64,000 nt of DNA from Acidobacteriaceae bacterium (GCA_035944135.1 DASZBM010000002.1:806001-870000), one strand, 5' to 3'. Shown: positions 17,612-26,116, counted from the stretch's first letter. The notes: generated from the sequence alone by a model not told the origin. A program made the numbers and translations.

Positions 17612-19627
17612 CTAGCGCCCATGGTCTAAAGAACGTGCCGATCGCCCTCCGGACCGGTCCACCGCCTGCTGCACCATCCACCGCGTCAACTGCTGCCCCG
17701 CCGCAAAATTCTGTTCCTCCAGCGGGTTCTTCCGCCCATCCGTGTACTCGTTGTAGACCCACGGATCGACGTTCGCGTACACCACGCCGCGGCCCATGTG
17801 CGTCAGCGTCATCAGCGTCTCGCCCTCCGCATCCGTACCATGCGCCGTCAGGATCACCTTCGCCGGCGTTGAAGCCGTAATCGTACAAACCTGCTTCATC
17901 AACCCCTTAAAGCTTTGGTTGAAGATCCCACCCGTACCCGCCGGCACCGGCACGATCGTATTCACATAGCTGTTGTTCAGCTCGTCCTGCTTCATCACCG
18001 GATTGAAGTGCACTCCAAACCGATCGCTCAGCAGATCGAAATGCACCTGGTCCGCCCGCTCGACATCGTTCTCCATCAGCACCAGCACGCCGCCGGCATT
18101 CACCCAGTCCACAATCGCGTCCGCGCTCTCCTGGTCCATGAAGTGTGCATTCGGGTTTAGCGCCAAATTATCCGGCGCGGCCATCACATACACTCCGACA
18201 CCCTTCAGGTCCGCCGCGCGCGGCGCATGTTCCAGCATCTCCGTCCGCATCCCATACTGCCGGAACATCTCCCCCCACGCCGAGTACCCGCTGTTTGCCT
18301 GGTCGGTCCACTTGTAGTGCCACAGCTGCTCATTACCCGCCGGCGTCTTCCTCCTCTGCGAGTTGAACCACGCATCCAGCAGCACAATCTTGCCCCGCGC
18401 CGCCCCAAAAAGCGATCCCGCACGCTGGTGCTGTACCATCTCGCTCTCCGCCAGCAGATACGCTCCCACACCCTTCGCGTCGTTATCACCCACCGGCTCG
18501 CCAATGTAGTACTCGTACGTTCCGCTGCGATACGGTTTCCCGCCCAGCCCGGCGACCTTTACGGTTCCACTCAACGTGCCGTCCTGCTTCACAAACCGGC
18601 GCTGAATCCCCGTCCACCCCCGCTCCGCGGCATACTCATCGCTCAGCGGCAGCACTCCCAGCCGCACCGCCTTGGCAATCGAGTACACAAACATGCAGCT
18701 CGCCGAGGCCTCCAGATAATTGCCCCTCTGGCCGCCTTTCTCCATCACCTGCCACCACAACCCCGAGACCGGATCCTGGACCTTAATCACCGCCGCCAGC
18801 GTCTGCCGCGCGTCCTCCTCCAACTGCGCACGCTTCGGATCATCCGTCGGCATCTGCTCCAGCACATCCACCAGCGCCATCGAGTACCACCCCATCGCGC
18901 GGCCCCACACCTCCAGACTTAACCCCGTCTGCCTGTCCACCCAACCCATCTGCTTCGACTCATCCCATCCATGCCGCAGCAACCCTGTTCCAGGCTCACG
19001 CATGTGCTCGCTCATTATCAGAAGTTGCTCGGCGGCCGCATCCGCACCACCCTCAACCCCAAACTCCTGCGCATACCCCGCCATAAACGGCTCCGCCATA
19101 TACGCGCCATCGAGCCACATCTGGTTCGGATAGATCTGCTTGTGCCAGTACCCTCCGCTCGCCGTCCTTGGCTGTTGCGCCATCTGCTCATCCAGAAACG
19201 CCGCCGCCTTGTAATACCTCGGCTGCAGCAGCACCTGGTACAGCACCAGCACGCTCCGCCCCATCTCGACGTTATCCAGCGAATGCGCATCCACCGGAAA
19301 CGCCCCGCCGTTCGCCATGTGGATCGCTCCACCCGCATCCACCGAGCGATCCACCGCCGCCTTCACATAGCTGAACAGCCTTCCATCGCCCGTCACCCGC
19401 CACAGCGCCGTCACACCATCCAGCAACACACCTTCTTCGTACGCCCACTCGCCAGGATTCTTCACCGTATCGATGCGCCCATCGGGCCACTGGCTCAGCA
19501 CCCGATCCAGCACCGGATCACTCACCGGAAGCCCAGTCTTCTCTGCCGTCGCAGCTCCCTGCTGTGCACCCGCCAAACCGCTCACACACCCGGCGATCAC
19601 CATCGCTGCAACGCAAAGACGCATCAT
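17612..19627 (-). CDS. GH105-type unsaturated glucuronyl/rhamnogalacturonyl hydrolase with extra C-terminal domain
   Basis: Residues about 30-400 form the (alpha/alpha)6 barrel of GH88/GH105. The probable catalytic aspartate is D173 in NQMWLDGAYMAEPF; other family marks are LEVWGRAMGWY and GNYLEASASCMFVY. These enzymes remove unsaturated uronic acids left by polysaccharide lyases. A second domain of about 250 residues follows (from GKIVLLDAWFNSQ; later VGVYVMAAPD and WVNAGGVLVLMEND). It resembles the class-I-glutaminase-like/DUF4350 fold without a catalytic triad I can identify. A signal peptide ends near LAGAQQ. GAGAGGT lies before the ATG. No lyase gene is nearby, so the substrate probably comes from elsewhere. 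Confidence 0.85.
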   Translation of the reverse strand: MMRLCVAAMVIAGCVSGLAGAQQGAATAEKTGLPVSDPVLDRVLSQWPDGRIDTVKNPGEWAYEEGVLLDGVTALWRVTGDGRLFSYVKAAVDRSVDAGGAIHMANGGAFPVDAHSLDNVEMGRSVLVLYQVLLQPRYYKAAAFLDEQMAQQPRTASGGYWHKQIYPNQMWLDGAYMAEPFMAGYAQEFGVEGGADAAAEQLLIMSEHMREPGTGLLRHGWDESKQMGWVDRQTGLSLEVWGRAMGWYSMALVDVLEQMPTDDPKRAQLEEDARQTLAAVIKVQDPVSGLWWQVMEKGGQRGNYLEASASCMFVYSIAKAVRLGVLPLSDEYAAERGWTGIQRRFVKQDGTLSGTVKVAGLGGKPYRSGTYEYYIGEPVGDNDAKGVGAYLLAESEMVQHQRAGSLFGAARGKIVLLDAWFNSQRRKTPAGNEQLWHYKWTDQANSGYSAWGEMFRQYGMRTEMLEHAPRAADLKGVGVYVMAAPDNLALNPNAHFMDQESADAIVDWVNAGGVLVLMENDVERADQVHFDLLSDRFGVHFNPVMKQDELNNSYVNTIVPVPAGTGGIFNQSFKGLMKQVCTITASTPAKVILTAHGTDAEGETLMTLTHMGRGVVYANVDPWVYNEYTDGRKNPLEEQNFAAGQQLTRWMVQQAVDRSGGRSARSLDHGR

Positions 19628-19800
19628 TCTTACCTCTCAGAATGTGAGCATACCCATCCCGAGCATCCCTTGCACATCCTGCGATTCGCTCGCTCTTGCT
19701 TCCTCCAATCGCAGGGTTTTGAAGCTATCCATTCTCCCCGTGATCTGTCTGGTTGTAGATTTATGCACAACATTCATTCTTTGTTCGGAGAGGAGCAGCG

Positions 19801-20589
19801 ATGAACGCAGTCAAATGGGTTCTCATCGACTCAACGCAAGGCGCCACCACGCAGGACGGCTCGAAGCTCTCCCCTGCCGTTCTGAATCACATCGCGGAGG
19901 CAGTTCAGGACCAGGTCAACCAGGAGTTCGCCGCGGAGTGGGGTGCGAAAACAACGATACGGGTGGGCACCAAGAACGACATTCAGCCCGGCGAATGGGC
20001 CTATGACTTCTTAGCGAAACTGCCAGACGCTCCAAAAGATAGTGCGTACCATGACATCAATGGCAACGGTGTTCCCTTTGCCTTATGTGCCGTTACAACC
20101 TGCGGGAGTCTCCTCGGCCCCACCGGCGTAAGCGTCGATGCCTCTCACGAGATTCTCGAAACAGCAGGCGACGAGGGAGCAAACCAGTTCGCAAACGACA
20201 ACAAAGGTTTGCTGCATGCCGTCGAGATGTGCGATGCCGTCGAGATGCAGACCTACCCCAAGAAGTGCAAGGACGGCACCGTCGTTCAAGTCTCAAATTG
20301 GCTGCTTCGTTCCTGGTTCGCTCCCGGAGCGGCCGCCCCGTATGACTACATGACCTCTGCAAAGATCAAGGGCGCAGTATCACCTCCCGGCCCACTCCAA
20401 ACTGCGCCCGGGCACGGTGGTAATTACCAGATCATCAGCAAATGGGGTGGCGACAAGCAAGCCTTCGCTGCCGCAAACCACATCGTGGGCACACGTCGCA
20501 AAGGGAACGACCCTAACTGGAGTTCGCGCGCCGGCCGCCGCCTGAAGGAAATCCAGCGCCTGGACCAACTCGCGCGCCTGCGCTATTGA
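19801..20589 (+). CDS. Uncharacterised protein with zincin-like SHEILE motif
   Basis: A 262-residue protein with no recognised family name. The start at 19801 has a good AGGAG ribosome site. The first 120 residues have mixed alpha/beta pattern (VKWVLIDSTQGATTQ, TTIRVGTKNDIQPGEWAYDF). The central motif GVSVDASHEILETAGD resembles the HExxE/HExxH helix of some secreted-like metalloproteases, with downstream acidic and Cys residues (AVEMCDAVEMQTYPKKCKDG) that could complete a metal site. No signal peptide is visible. The C-terminus is basic (TRRKGNDPNWSSRAGRRLKEIQRL). A metallopeptidase role is inference only. It begins a run of small poorly known genes (19.8-22 kb). Confidence 0.7.
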   Translation: MNAVKWVLIDSTQGATTQDGSKLSPAVLNHIAEAVQDQVNQEFAAEWGAKTTIRVGTKNDIQPGEWAYDFLAKLPDAPKDSAYHDINGNGVPFALCAVTTCGSLLGPTGVSVDASHEILETAGDEGANQFANDNKGLLHAVEMCDAVEMQTYPKKCKDGTVVQVSNWLLRSWFAPGAAAPYDYMTSAKIKGAVSPPGPLQTAPGHGGNYQIISKWGGDKQAFAAANHIVGTRRKGNDPNWSSRAGRRLKEIQRLDQLARLRY

Positions 20590-20743
20590 TCACAGTGGTG
20601 TCGATACCGCTCGGATGCCGGGTGCCCTACATCAAAGCTTGGCAGTGTGTAGCCATCTGCTTTGACGCGTTAACGCGGACTTGCGGAGGGTCAACCTGGA
20701 CCTGAATGGGCACGGATTCGCGAAGCGCGTTTATTAGAACGAT

Positions 20744-21010
20744 TTACTTCAACGCGAGCGGGTGTTCGGATTCGACTCCGCTGAACTTGCCAACCGGAAA
20801 TCTGCAGCCGGAGTGACTTTGCAGGTGTTCGATGTGAGCCCGGGCGCCGGTGCTGGATTCTTTCAACGCTTGCACCGGACCGTGACAATATTTGCAGCGC
20901 ATGAGTTCGTCGCGCTCGGTGAGGGCTTCATACAGAGTGCACGGCAGCCAACGCCCGCGAACCTTGACCTCGCACTCCGTCATCACCGGCGGTTTCTTCT
21001 TGGTAGCCAT
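20744..21010 (-). CDS. Small zinc-finger protein
   Basis: An 88-residue basic protein. CKYCHGPVQAL (near residues 39-49) followed by HIEHLQSHSGC gives a CxxC...HxxH...C pattern that could bind one zinc ion. It resembles the zinc module that precedes the nuclease domain of CoiA-like proteins, but no nuclease domain is present. The lysine-rich start (MATKKKPP) fits nucleic-acid binding. It is divergent from the greB-like gene. The function is unknown. Confidence 0.6.
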   Translation of the reverse strand: MATKKKPPVMTECEVKVRGRWLPCTLYEALTERDELMRCKYCHGPVQALKESSTGARAHIEHLQSHSGCRFPVGKFSGVESEHPLALK

Positions 21011-21074
21011 CGATTGGTGAGATGCTCCTGAGCGCTATCAATATGACTGAGAAAATAGGGTTAGGCCGCAATTA

Positions 21075-21102
21075 GCGCGCATAGCTAAGCGCGCATAGCT
21101 AA
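21075..21102. repeat. Two perfect 14-bp direct repeats upstream of greB
   Basis: GCGCGCATAGCTAA occurs twice in tandem (21075-21088, 21089-21102). Together with the preceding TTA the units also make TTAGC...GCTAA inverted repeats. The block ends 25 bases before the greB-like start, where an operator could sit, or it could be a replication-slippage duplication. Confidence 0.6.
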
Positions 21103-21127
21103 ATTCGAGGCAAAGGACCGCTGCGGA

Positions 21128-21721
21128 ATGCGAAAAGGCTTTACGAGAAGACCGAAAATAGAGGAGCCCGCGGCGAACCACGGCAGAAACTACATCACTC
21201 CGGGCGGGCTCGAGCGCCTGAAAGCTGAGCGTCAATATTTGGCCACCAAGGATCGCCCCGCTGTGGTCGAGGTCGTGGCGTGGGCTGCGGGCAATGGCGA
21301 TCGCAGTGAAAACGCTGACTACCAGTACGGCAAGCGACGACTGCGGCAGATCGACGGACGAATTCGCTTCCTGACCAAGCGAATTGAAGCCGCGGAAGTA
21401 GTCGATCCGGAAGCTCCGAGAACGGGCCACCGGGCCACGAGGGCGTTCTTCGGAGCCACCGTTCGCTATGCGAATGCCGCGGGGGCAGAGCGAGTGGTGA
21501 GCATCGTCGGCACAGACGAAGTCGATCTCGACCGCAACCATATCAGTTGGGCCTCACCGCTGGGGCGCGCATTAATGAAAGCGGCAGAGGATGACGAAGT
21601 TGCTCTTCATACGCCGGCCGGCACCGAAAGCCTGACCGTGCTGGAAGTGCGCTACGAGCGCATTTCTGTAGAACCTTTCCGCGAACCACCTGCGGCCGAA
21701 GCCTCGAACAAAGAGACTTGA
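21128..21721 (+). CDS. greB: GreB-like transcription elongation factor
   Basis: A 197-residue Gre factor that stimulates RNA polymerase to cleave backtracked transcripts. The N-terminal coiled coil (about 20-95) includes YITPGGLERLKAERQYL and the tip sequence NGDRSENADYQYGKRRLRQI. The acidic tip residues after GDRSE enter the secondary channel, and the basic patch points to the GreB rather than GreA branch. The C-terminal FKBP-like domain runs from FFGATVRYA to VEPF. The Shine-Dalgarno sequence is weak (GCGGA). It has an unusually long tail (EPPAAEASNKET). Confidence 0.9.
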   Translation: MRKGFTRRPKIEEPAANHGRNYITPGGLERLKAERQYLATKDRPAVVEVVAWAAGNGDRSENADYQYGKRRLRQIDGRIRFLTKRIEAAEVVDPEAPRTGHRATRAFFGATVRYANAAGAERVVSIVGTDEVDLDRNHISWASPLGRALMKAAEDDEVALHTPAGTESLTVLEVRYERISVEPFREPPAAEASNKET

Positions 21722-21827
21722 TCACTGATATCAGCGATGCCGATTGGCGCAGTCACCCGTGAGCCGGTCTTTGTTCTTACGATCCTGTCTACCTCAAGGC
21801 CGCATCTCATTCGGTCAGGAGGCAACA

Positions 21828-22034
21828 ATGGCAAAACTCACGACGGCGAAGAAAAATGCTGAACCGAAGAGCGATTTTGGACTTCCGGGGGAACGCAAAT
21901 ATCCCATGCCGGACGCCGCTCACGCCCGCAATGCAAAGGCCCGGGCGTCGCAAGCGGAGAATGCAGGCAAGCTAAGTGCGGCCGACAAGAAAAAGGTCGA
22001 CAGCAAGGCCGACAAGGTTCTCAAAGAGAAGTGA
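21828..22034 (+). CDS. Small basic protein (DUF6582-like)
   Basis: A 68-residue lysine- and alanine-rich protein preceded by a strong AGGAGG site (21818-21823). The core FGLPGERKYPMPDAAHARNA recalls a short motif seen in phage and bacterial proteins of the DUF6582 type, where R-x-Y-P and H-A-R-N are conserved. The C-terminus is a charged helix (DKKKVDSKADKVLKEK). It may be co-transcribed with greB. The function is unknown. Confidence 0.65.
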   Translation: MAKLTTAKKNAEPKSDFGLPGERKYPMPDAAHARNAKARASQAENAGKLSAADKKKVDSKADKVLKEK

Positions 22035-22116
22035 AAGAACTCAGGACTGAAATCGCCTACGTTCTCATCGCGTCCTGAACACTTGCTTCGAGTCACTGGC
22101 CGCTGGCACGCAGGGC

Positions 22117-22138
22117 CGTTGAGAGTCGACTCTCAACG
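22117..22138. repeat. 22-bp perfect palindrome
   Basis: CGTTGAGAGTC followed directly by its exact complement makes an uninterrupted 22-bp palindrome with a SalI-like GTCGAC centre. It lies between the convergent small basic protein gene and the Thr-rich protein gene, 60 bases from the latter's stop. There is no T-tract, so it may be a protein-binding site or a terminator of a non-classical kind. Confidence 0.6.
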
Positions 22139-22198
22139 CCGCTCGCCGGGTGTCCCAAATCCGCTTTTGAGATGTGGGTGCGGAACTCGTGCGCCGCT

Positions 22199-24448
22199 CT
22201 AATTTTTCCCTCCGAAGTAGCTGAATAGATTTGAATTGAAAGCAATTCCGAACCCGAAGGAGGGTATCAGAGCAGAAGTCGTCGGGACGGTCGTCCCTGA
22301 AAGCATCGTTGCCGTGGAACTACTGCATCCCGTCGTGGTGACGACTTGGACCTGCGTCGTAACACTGGCGCCATTAGAGGACGTCGTGACAGGGCCATAG
22401 GGCGTAGTGGTGGAGCTCGATGTTCCAAGCGATGGACAGAGCGAGATGTTCTGCGCCAGCGACGTCCGATTGGTAAGCGTCAAGCCGCCGAACAGGCTTA
22501 CCCCGGGTGCAATGTCCCACTCGGGAGCTATAACAAAGACGCCCGCAGTGTTGACGGCCGTGCCTACCAACAGGCCCGGAGCCAGGTTTTGCGCAAAGCT
22601 GTGACGATCGTAGACATCAGTAGCGGGGCGTCTCTCCCCAAAGATCAGGCTCCGCCGATTGCGCGAGAAGGAATCTCGTCCAAGTGGATACCAGTTCACT
22701 CCGAGGATGCCGAACGTCTGAACAGGCTGCCGCTCGCTTTGGAAGGCGAAGGTCGCGGTGCTGTAAGTGGGAACGATCGTCTGAGTGATGGTTGTCACTG
22801 TAGAGCCCGTGGTGGTCGATGTGGTGGTCGTCGTTGTCGGACCGGTAGTCGAAGTCGTGGTGGCGGTTGAACCGGTCGTAGATGTAGCACCGGGAGCTAT
22901 GCTGGTGGTGGTCGTGGTGGTGACAACCGTCTCCGGGGTGCTCTCGATGGAGTATGCATTTGCAGTCGCGCGAGCGGCTAGAAATCCTCCGACAGCGGCA
23001 AAATGGACGATCCGATGAAACGGGACGATGAAGGTCGCGGTATACGTTATGTTCTGCTTTTCGTCGATCTTTGTGGTGACTTGGACGGGATTGCCGGTTA
23101 TGGTGGACGCCGTCTTCTGACTGCCGGGCGAGGCAGCCGCGGTTGGACTCGGGGCCTGTGTAGCCGGACAGCAGCAGCAACAGTTCTTCGGGCACGGTGA
23201 GCCGGTTTTCTTTCCAGAAGTGTCGTCCGGTTTCTTGGCGATGATTGGCGTCAGATTATCGGTGACGGTAAGAGTGAAATATTGCAGGCTATTACTGGTG
23301 ACAGCAGGTACAGGCAGCACGATAAATCTCGGGGAGTTCGTGTAAACCGCATTGAGATACGGCACGACCTTGGTGGCCTGAGCTATATCGTTCGTGATTT
23401 TCTTTTCTCTGTTCTCGAGCGATGAGGGAGGTTTCAGGTTGTAGATGCCCGGAAATGCGGGCTGCCTCTCTCTGACCTGAGCATCGGCGGCCTGCACCAC
23501 TTCCGTCGTGTACCAGGGCGACTCCGCATCCTCTGCAAGACGTATGTATAGCGAGTTTGCATCGGACTGGAGCGAGTCAATTCCGGCTTCGCTGTAGGCC
23601 TTTGAAAGCTTTATGGCCGGATCCTGCAATTGGGTGGCGTTCGCCACGGCATCATCGAAGAGCTTAGCGTCTAAAGCGGAATCATCATTAGGTGCTCCGC
23701 TGTTATGACTGAGGATTGTTGTGGTATCCGCAGAGATCGCACTTAAGAGAGGCGGCAAATCCCGATCCTTTCTCTCAAGTGGGGCAAGCCTCGCTTCAAT
23801 TGCGGAATAGGTCTCGTAGTACGCGAGGGTATCCGAGGCCACTTTATTGGCCCACCTCTTGATTTCCTCTGGGCTCTGTCCAACGAATCCCGGACCCTTA
23901 GGGGCGGGAAGGGATGCGGCAGGTGCTTCCACATGTGCTGCGCCCGGTGGTCCGGCCACGGCAGGAATCGCCGCTCCTGCAGCGACCTCTACGCTCGCCT
24001 CTGGGACAGCAATGGAGAGAGGATTGAGGCTCGCGCTCGTCTTCAGGTGGGAATTGCACACAACGATCAGCAGTTTCTCTTTCGTGTATGCGGCAGGCAG
24101 GAAGGCGGCAGATGCCGGCATAAGCACAAGTTGGGTGCCCGGAGTGCGGAGGTTGTCGTACCAGTACAGCCGGCCGGTGCTCTCGTTGAACACGACGGCA
24201 AGAAAGTCACGATCCCCGCGACTACTCATATGGATACGTCTGAGGGGGAGAGGAGGCGGAGCGGGAGGAGGAGGGATAGATGGAATTGGGTCCGACAAGA
24301 AGAGAGTCTGGAGTCCCTCCTCGGTACAGTTCGTGGCCTGAGGAGGAAGTGCGTCGAAAGTTTGTGCCGCAGCGAAGGCACTAGAGGCGATCATGAAGGC
24401 GACCGCAAGGACATTAGATGAGCGAGGGAAGGAAACACAGAGAGGCAT
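22199..24448 (-). CDS. Large exported Thr/Pro-rich protein with possible C-terminal beta-barrel
   Basis: A 749-residue protein with a signal peptide (VLAVAFMIASSAFAAAQ). After it comes a proline run (IPPPPAPPPLPL), then an alpha/beta region to about 400 with helical segments (KRWANKVASDTLAYYETYSAI). A striking CPKNCCCCCPA cluster lies near residue 430. A threonine-rich linker follows (about 500-560, largely TTTTTT/STTTGST blocks). The last 180 residues alternate hydrophobic and polar residues with aromatic turns (FGILGVNWYPLG, VSLFGGLTLTN, FGFGIAFNSNLFSYFGG) and could form an outer-membrane barrel or an autotransporter-like anchor. No enzyme motif is recognised. Low-complexity codon repeats are visible in the DNA at 22790-22920. 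Confidence 0.7.
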   Translation of the reverse strand: MPLCVSFPRSSNVLAVAFMIASSAFAAAQTFDALPPQATNCTEEGLQTLFLSDPIPSIPPPPAPPPLPLRRIHMSSRGDRDFLAVVFNESTGRLYWYDNLRTPGTQLVLMPASAAFLPAAYTKEKLLIVVCNSHLKTSASLNPLSIAVPEASVEVAAGAAIPAVAGPPGAAHVEAPAASLPAPKGPGFVGQSPEEIKRWANKVASDTLAYYETYSAIEARLAPLERKDRDLPPLLSAISADTTTILSHNSGAPNDDSALDAKLFDDAVANATQLQDPAIKLSKAYSEAGIDSLQSDANSLYIRLAEDAESPWYTTEVVQAADAQVRERQPAFPGIYNLKPPSSLENREKKITNDIAQATKVVPYLNAVYTNSPRFIVLPVPAVTSNSLQYFTLTVTDNLTPIIAKKPDDTSGKKTGSPCPKNCCCCCPATQAPSPTAAASPGSQKTASTITGNPVQVTTKIDEKQNITYTATFIVPFHRIVHFAAVGGFLAARATANAYSIESTPETVVTTTTTTSIAPGATSTTGSTATTTSTTGPTTTTTTSTTTGSTVTTITQTIVPTYSTATFAFQSERQPVQTFGILGVNWYPLGRDSFSRNRRSLIFGERRPATDVYDRHSFAQNLAPGLLVGTAVNTAGVFVIAPEWDIAPGVSLFGGLTLTNRTSLAQNISLCPSLGTSSSTTTPYGPVTTSSNGASVTTQVQVVTTTGCSSSTATMLSGTTVPTTSALIPSFGFGIAFNSNLFSYFGGKN

Positions 24449-24597
24449 ATCGTCAGCTCCAATATTGCTCAGGATGAGCGTACGGGCCGAAGAACCACTT
24501 CTGGAGAATCGCGATCAAGAGTAACAACGGGGCAGCCGTAGTCAAGGGAAATCATTCCCCCTCTTGCTAAACTCACCGAGAGCCCACCGCCGAACCA

Positions 24598-25800
24598 ATG
24601 CAGATCGTCCAAACCGTCTTCGGCGTCTTCCATCACTTTGAACTCGCCCGCGAACTCGATCGCCGCGGCCACCTCCGCCGCGTCTATTCCACCTGGCCGT
24701 GGGCGCGCCTCAAGCGCGAAGGCCTCCCGCACAACAAGGTCGAAACCTTCCCCTGGCTTCACGTGCCTGAGTACCTGGCCAGCCGCGCCCCGGTAGACCT
24801 CACATGGCTCCGGGACCCGCTCGGCTATGCCAATGCCCTCGCCTTCGACCGCTGGACCGAACGCCGCCTCAAGCCCAGCCTCCGCCGCGAAGGCCCAATC
24901 GACGCCCTCATCGGCATCTCCGGCTCCAGCCTCCGCACCGGCGCTCTCGTCCAGCGCTCCGGCGGCGTCTTCATCTGCGACCGCGGTTCCACCCACCAGC
25001 GCTATCAGGAACAAATCCTCGCCGACGAGTTCCGCCGCTGGGGCGTCAACACCCCGCCCTCCGATCCCCGCGACACCCGCCGCGAGGAAGCCATCTACCA
25101 CCAGGCCGACGCCATCACCGTCCCCTCAACCATGGCGGCGCGCTCCTTCGTCGAGATGGGCGTCCCTGCCGAAAAGCTCCACGTGATCCCCTACGGCGTC
25201 CGCCTCGAAAGCTTCCACCCCGTCGCCGACCCAGATCCAGCCACCTTCGATGTCCTCTTCGCCGGCGCCGTCGGCCTGCGCAAAGGCGTCCCCTACCTGC
25301 TCGACGCCTTCGCGCGCCTGCGTCACCCACACAAACGCCTGCGCATCGTCGGCGCAATTCAGGAAGACATCCGCTCCGTCCTCCCGCGCCTCCCCATGGA
25401 GAATGTCGAATTCCTCGGCACAGTTCCGCAGTCCGATCTCGCCCGCCTCATGAGCCAGAGCCACGTCCTCGTTCTGCCCAGCATCGAGGAAGGCCTCGCG
25501 CTCGTCCAGGCTCAGGCGATGGCCTGCGGCTGTCCTGTCCTCTGCTCCGCCAACACCGGCGGGGAGGATCTCTTCACCGATGGCGTCGAAGGTTTCATCG
25601 TCCCCATTCGCGACCCTGCCGCCCTCGCCGACCGCATGCAGCGCCTCGCCGACGACCCTGACCTTCAGCGCTCCATGCGCGCCGCCGCCCTCCAGCGCGT
25701 CCACACCATCGGCGGCTGGCAAGAGTACGGCGACCGCTGGGAGACCCTTCTCGCCACCCTGAAAGCGAGCACACCCCGTGTCCAAACCAGCGTCCTTTAG
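24598..25800 (+). CDS. GT4-family glycosyltransferase
   Basis: A 400-residue GT-B glycosyltransferase that transfers a sugar from a nucleotide donor, probably to a surface polysaccharide or glycolipid. The C-terminal donor-binding half shows FAGAVGLRKGVPYLLDAF, VEFLGTVPQSDLARLM and the GT4 motif PSIEEGLALVQAQAMACGCP. The first Glu of the EX7E motif is E298, while the second position is Gln (Q306), a known variation. The N-terminal half begins MQIVQTVFGVFHHFELAREL. No signal or transmembrane segment is seen. It is isolated: the upstream gene is divergent and the downstream thiS is convergent, so the polymer it builds is unknown. Confidence 0.88.
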   Translation: MQIVQTVFGVFHHFELARELDRRGHLRRVYSTWPWARLKREGLPHNKVETFPWLHVPEYLASRAPVDLTWLRDPLGYANALAFDRWTERRLKPSLRREGPIDALIGISGSSLRTGALVQRSGGVFICDRGSTHQRYQEQILADEFRRWGVNTPPSDPRDTRREEAIYHQADAITVPSTMAARSFVEMGVPAEKLHVIPYGVRLESFHPVADPDPATFDVLFAGAVGLRKGVPYLLDAFARLRHPHKRLRIVGAIQEDIRSVLPRLPMENVEFLGTVPQSDLARLMSQSHVLVLPSIEEGLALVQAQAMACGCPVLCSANTGGEDLFTDGVEGFIVPIRDPAALADRMQRLADDPDLQRSMRAAALQRVHTIGGWQEYGDRWETLLATLKASTPRVQTSVL

Positions 25801-25883
25801 AATCAAGACTTTGCAAATTAAAGTCCAAGCCTAAAGTATCTCGAATCAAGACTTTGCACAAATTCAGGGGGAGGGGGGGTATT
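25800..25883. repeat. Intergenic repeat, copy A, with internal 16-bp direct repeat
   Basis: GAATCAAGACTTTGCA occurs twice (25800-25815 and 25843-25858). The larger unit from CCTAAAGTAT (25830) to GGGGGGGTA (about 25882) matches, with scattered changes, 46837-46889 some 21 kb away. Just beyond it GGGGGAGGG (25867-25875) and CCCTCCCCC (25888-25896) form a perfect 9-bp stem that includes the end of thiS. It sits between convergent genes. Confidence 0.7.
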
Positions 25884-25884
25884 A

Positions 25885-26106
25885 TCACCCTCCCCCAACA
25901 AAATGCACAACCTCGATGCGGTCGCTGTCTGCGACGGTCAGCTCGGCCCACTTCGTTCGCGGCGCAATCTCACCATTCAACTCAACGGCAATCCGGTCCG
26001 CGCGCAGCTCGAGCCGCTCCAGAACTGACGCTAGCGGCGCCGGTGAATCCATCCCATCCAGTGTGCGAGGCTGACCGTTCACCACCAGCCGAAGAGCCGA
26101 TTCCAT
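25885..26106 (-). CDS. thiS: ThiS sulfur-carrier protein
   Basis: A 73-residue ubiquitin-like protein that carries sulfur as a C-terminal thiocarboxylate for thiazole synthesis in thiamine biosynthesis. It begins LRLVVNGQPRTL and has the family's short beta-grasp pattern (VAVELNGEIAPRTKWAEL, DRIEVVHFV). It ends in the required Gly-Gly (VGGG). ATG 26106 gives the normal length; the longer open frame to 26175 runs into thiD. It follows thiD by ten bases, so the two are co-transcribed. No thiG or thiF is nearby. The 3' end forms half of a GC-rich hairpin. Confidence 0.9.
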   Translation of the reverse strand: MESALRLVVNGQPRTLDGMDSPAPLASVLERLELRADRIAVELNGEIAPRTKWAELTVADSDRIEVVHFVGGG

Positions 26107-26116
26107 AGCATTCAGC

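Noticed and set aside
22785-22930. A possible CRISPR or minisatellite array in the ACC/GTG-rich stretch
   Set aside because: The repetition comes from Thr codons within the coding frame of the 749-residue protein; there are no spacer-like unique units.
24804-25661. A 285-residue Pro/Arg-rich frame inside the glycosyltransferase gene
   Set aside because: Low-complexity product of an off-frame reading of high-GC codons; the GT4 motifs are in the other frame.
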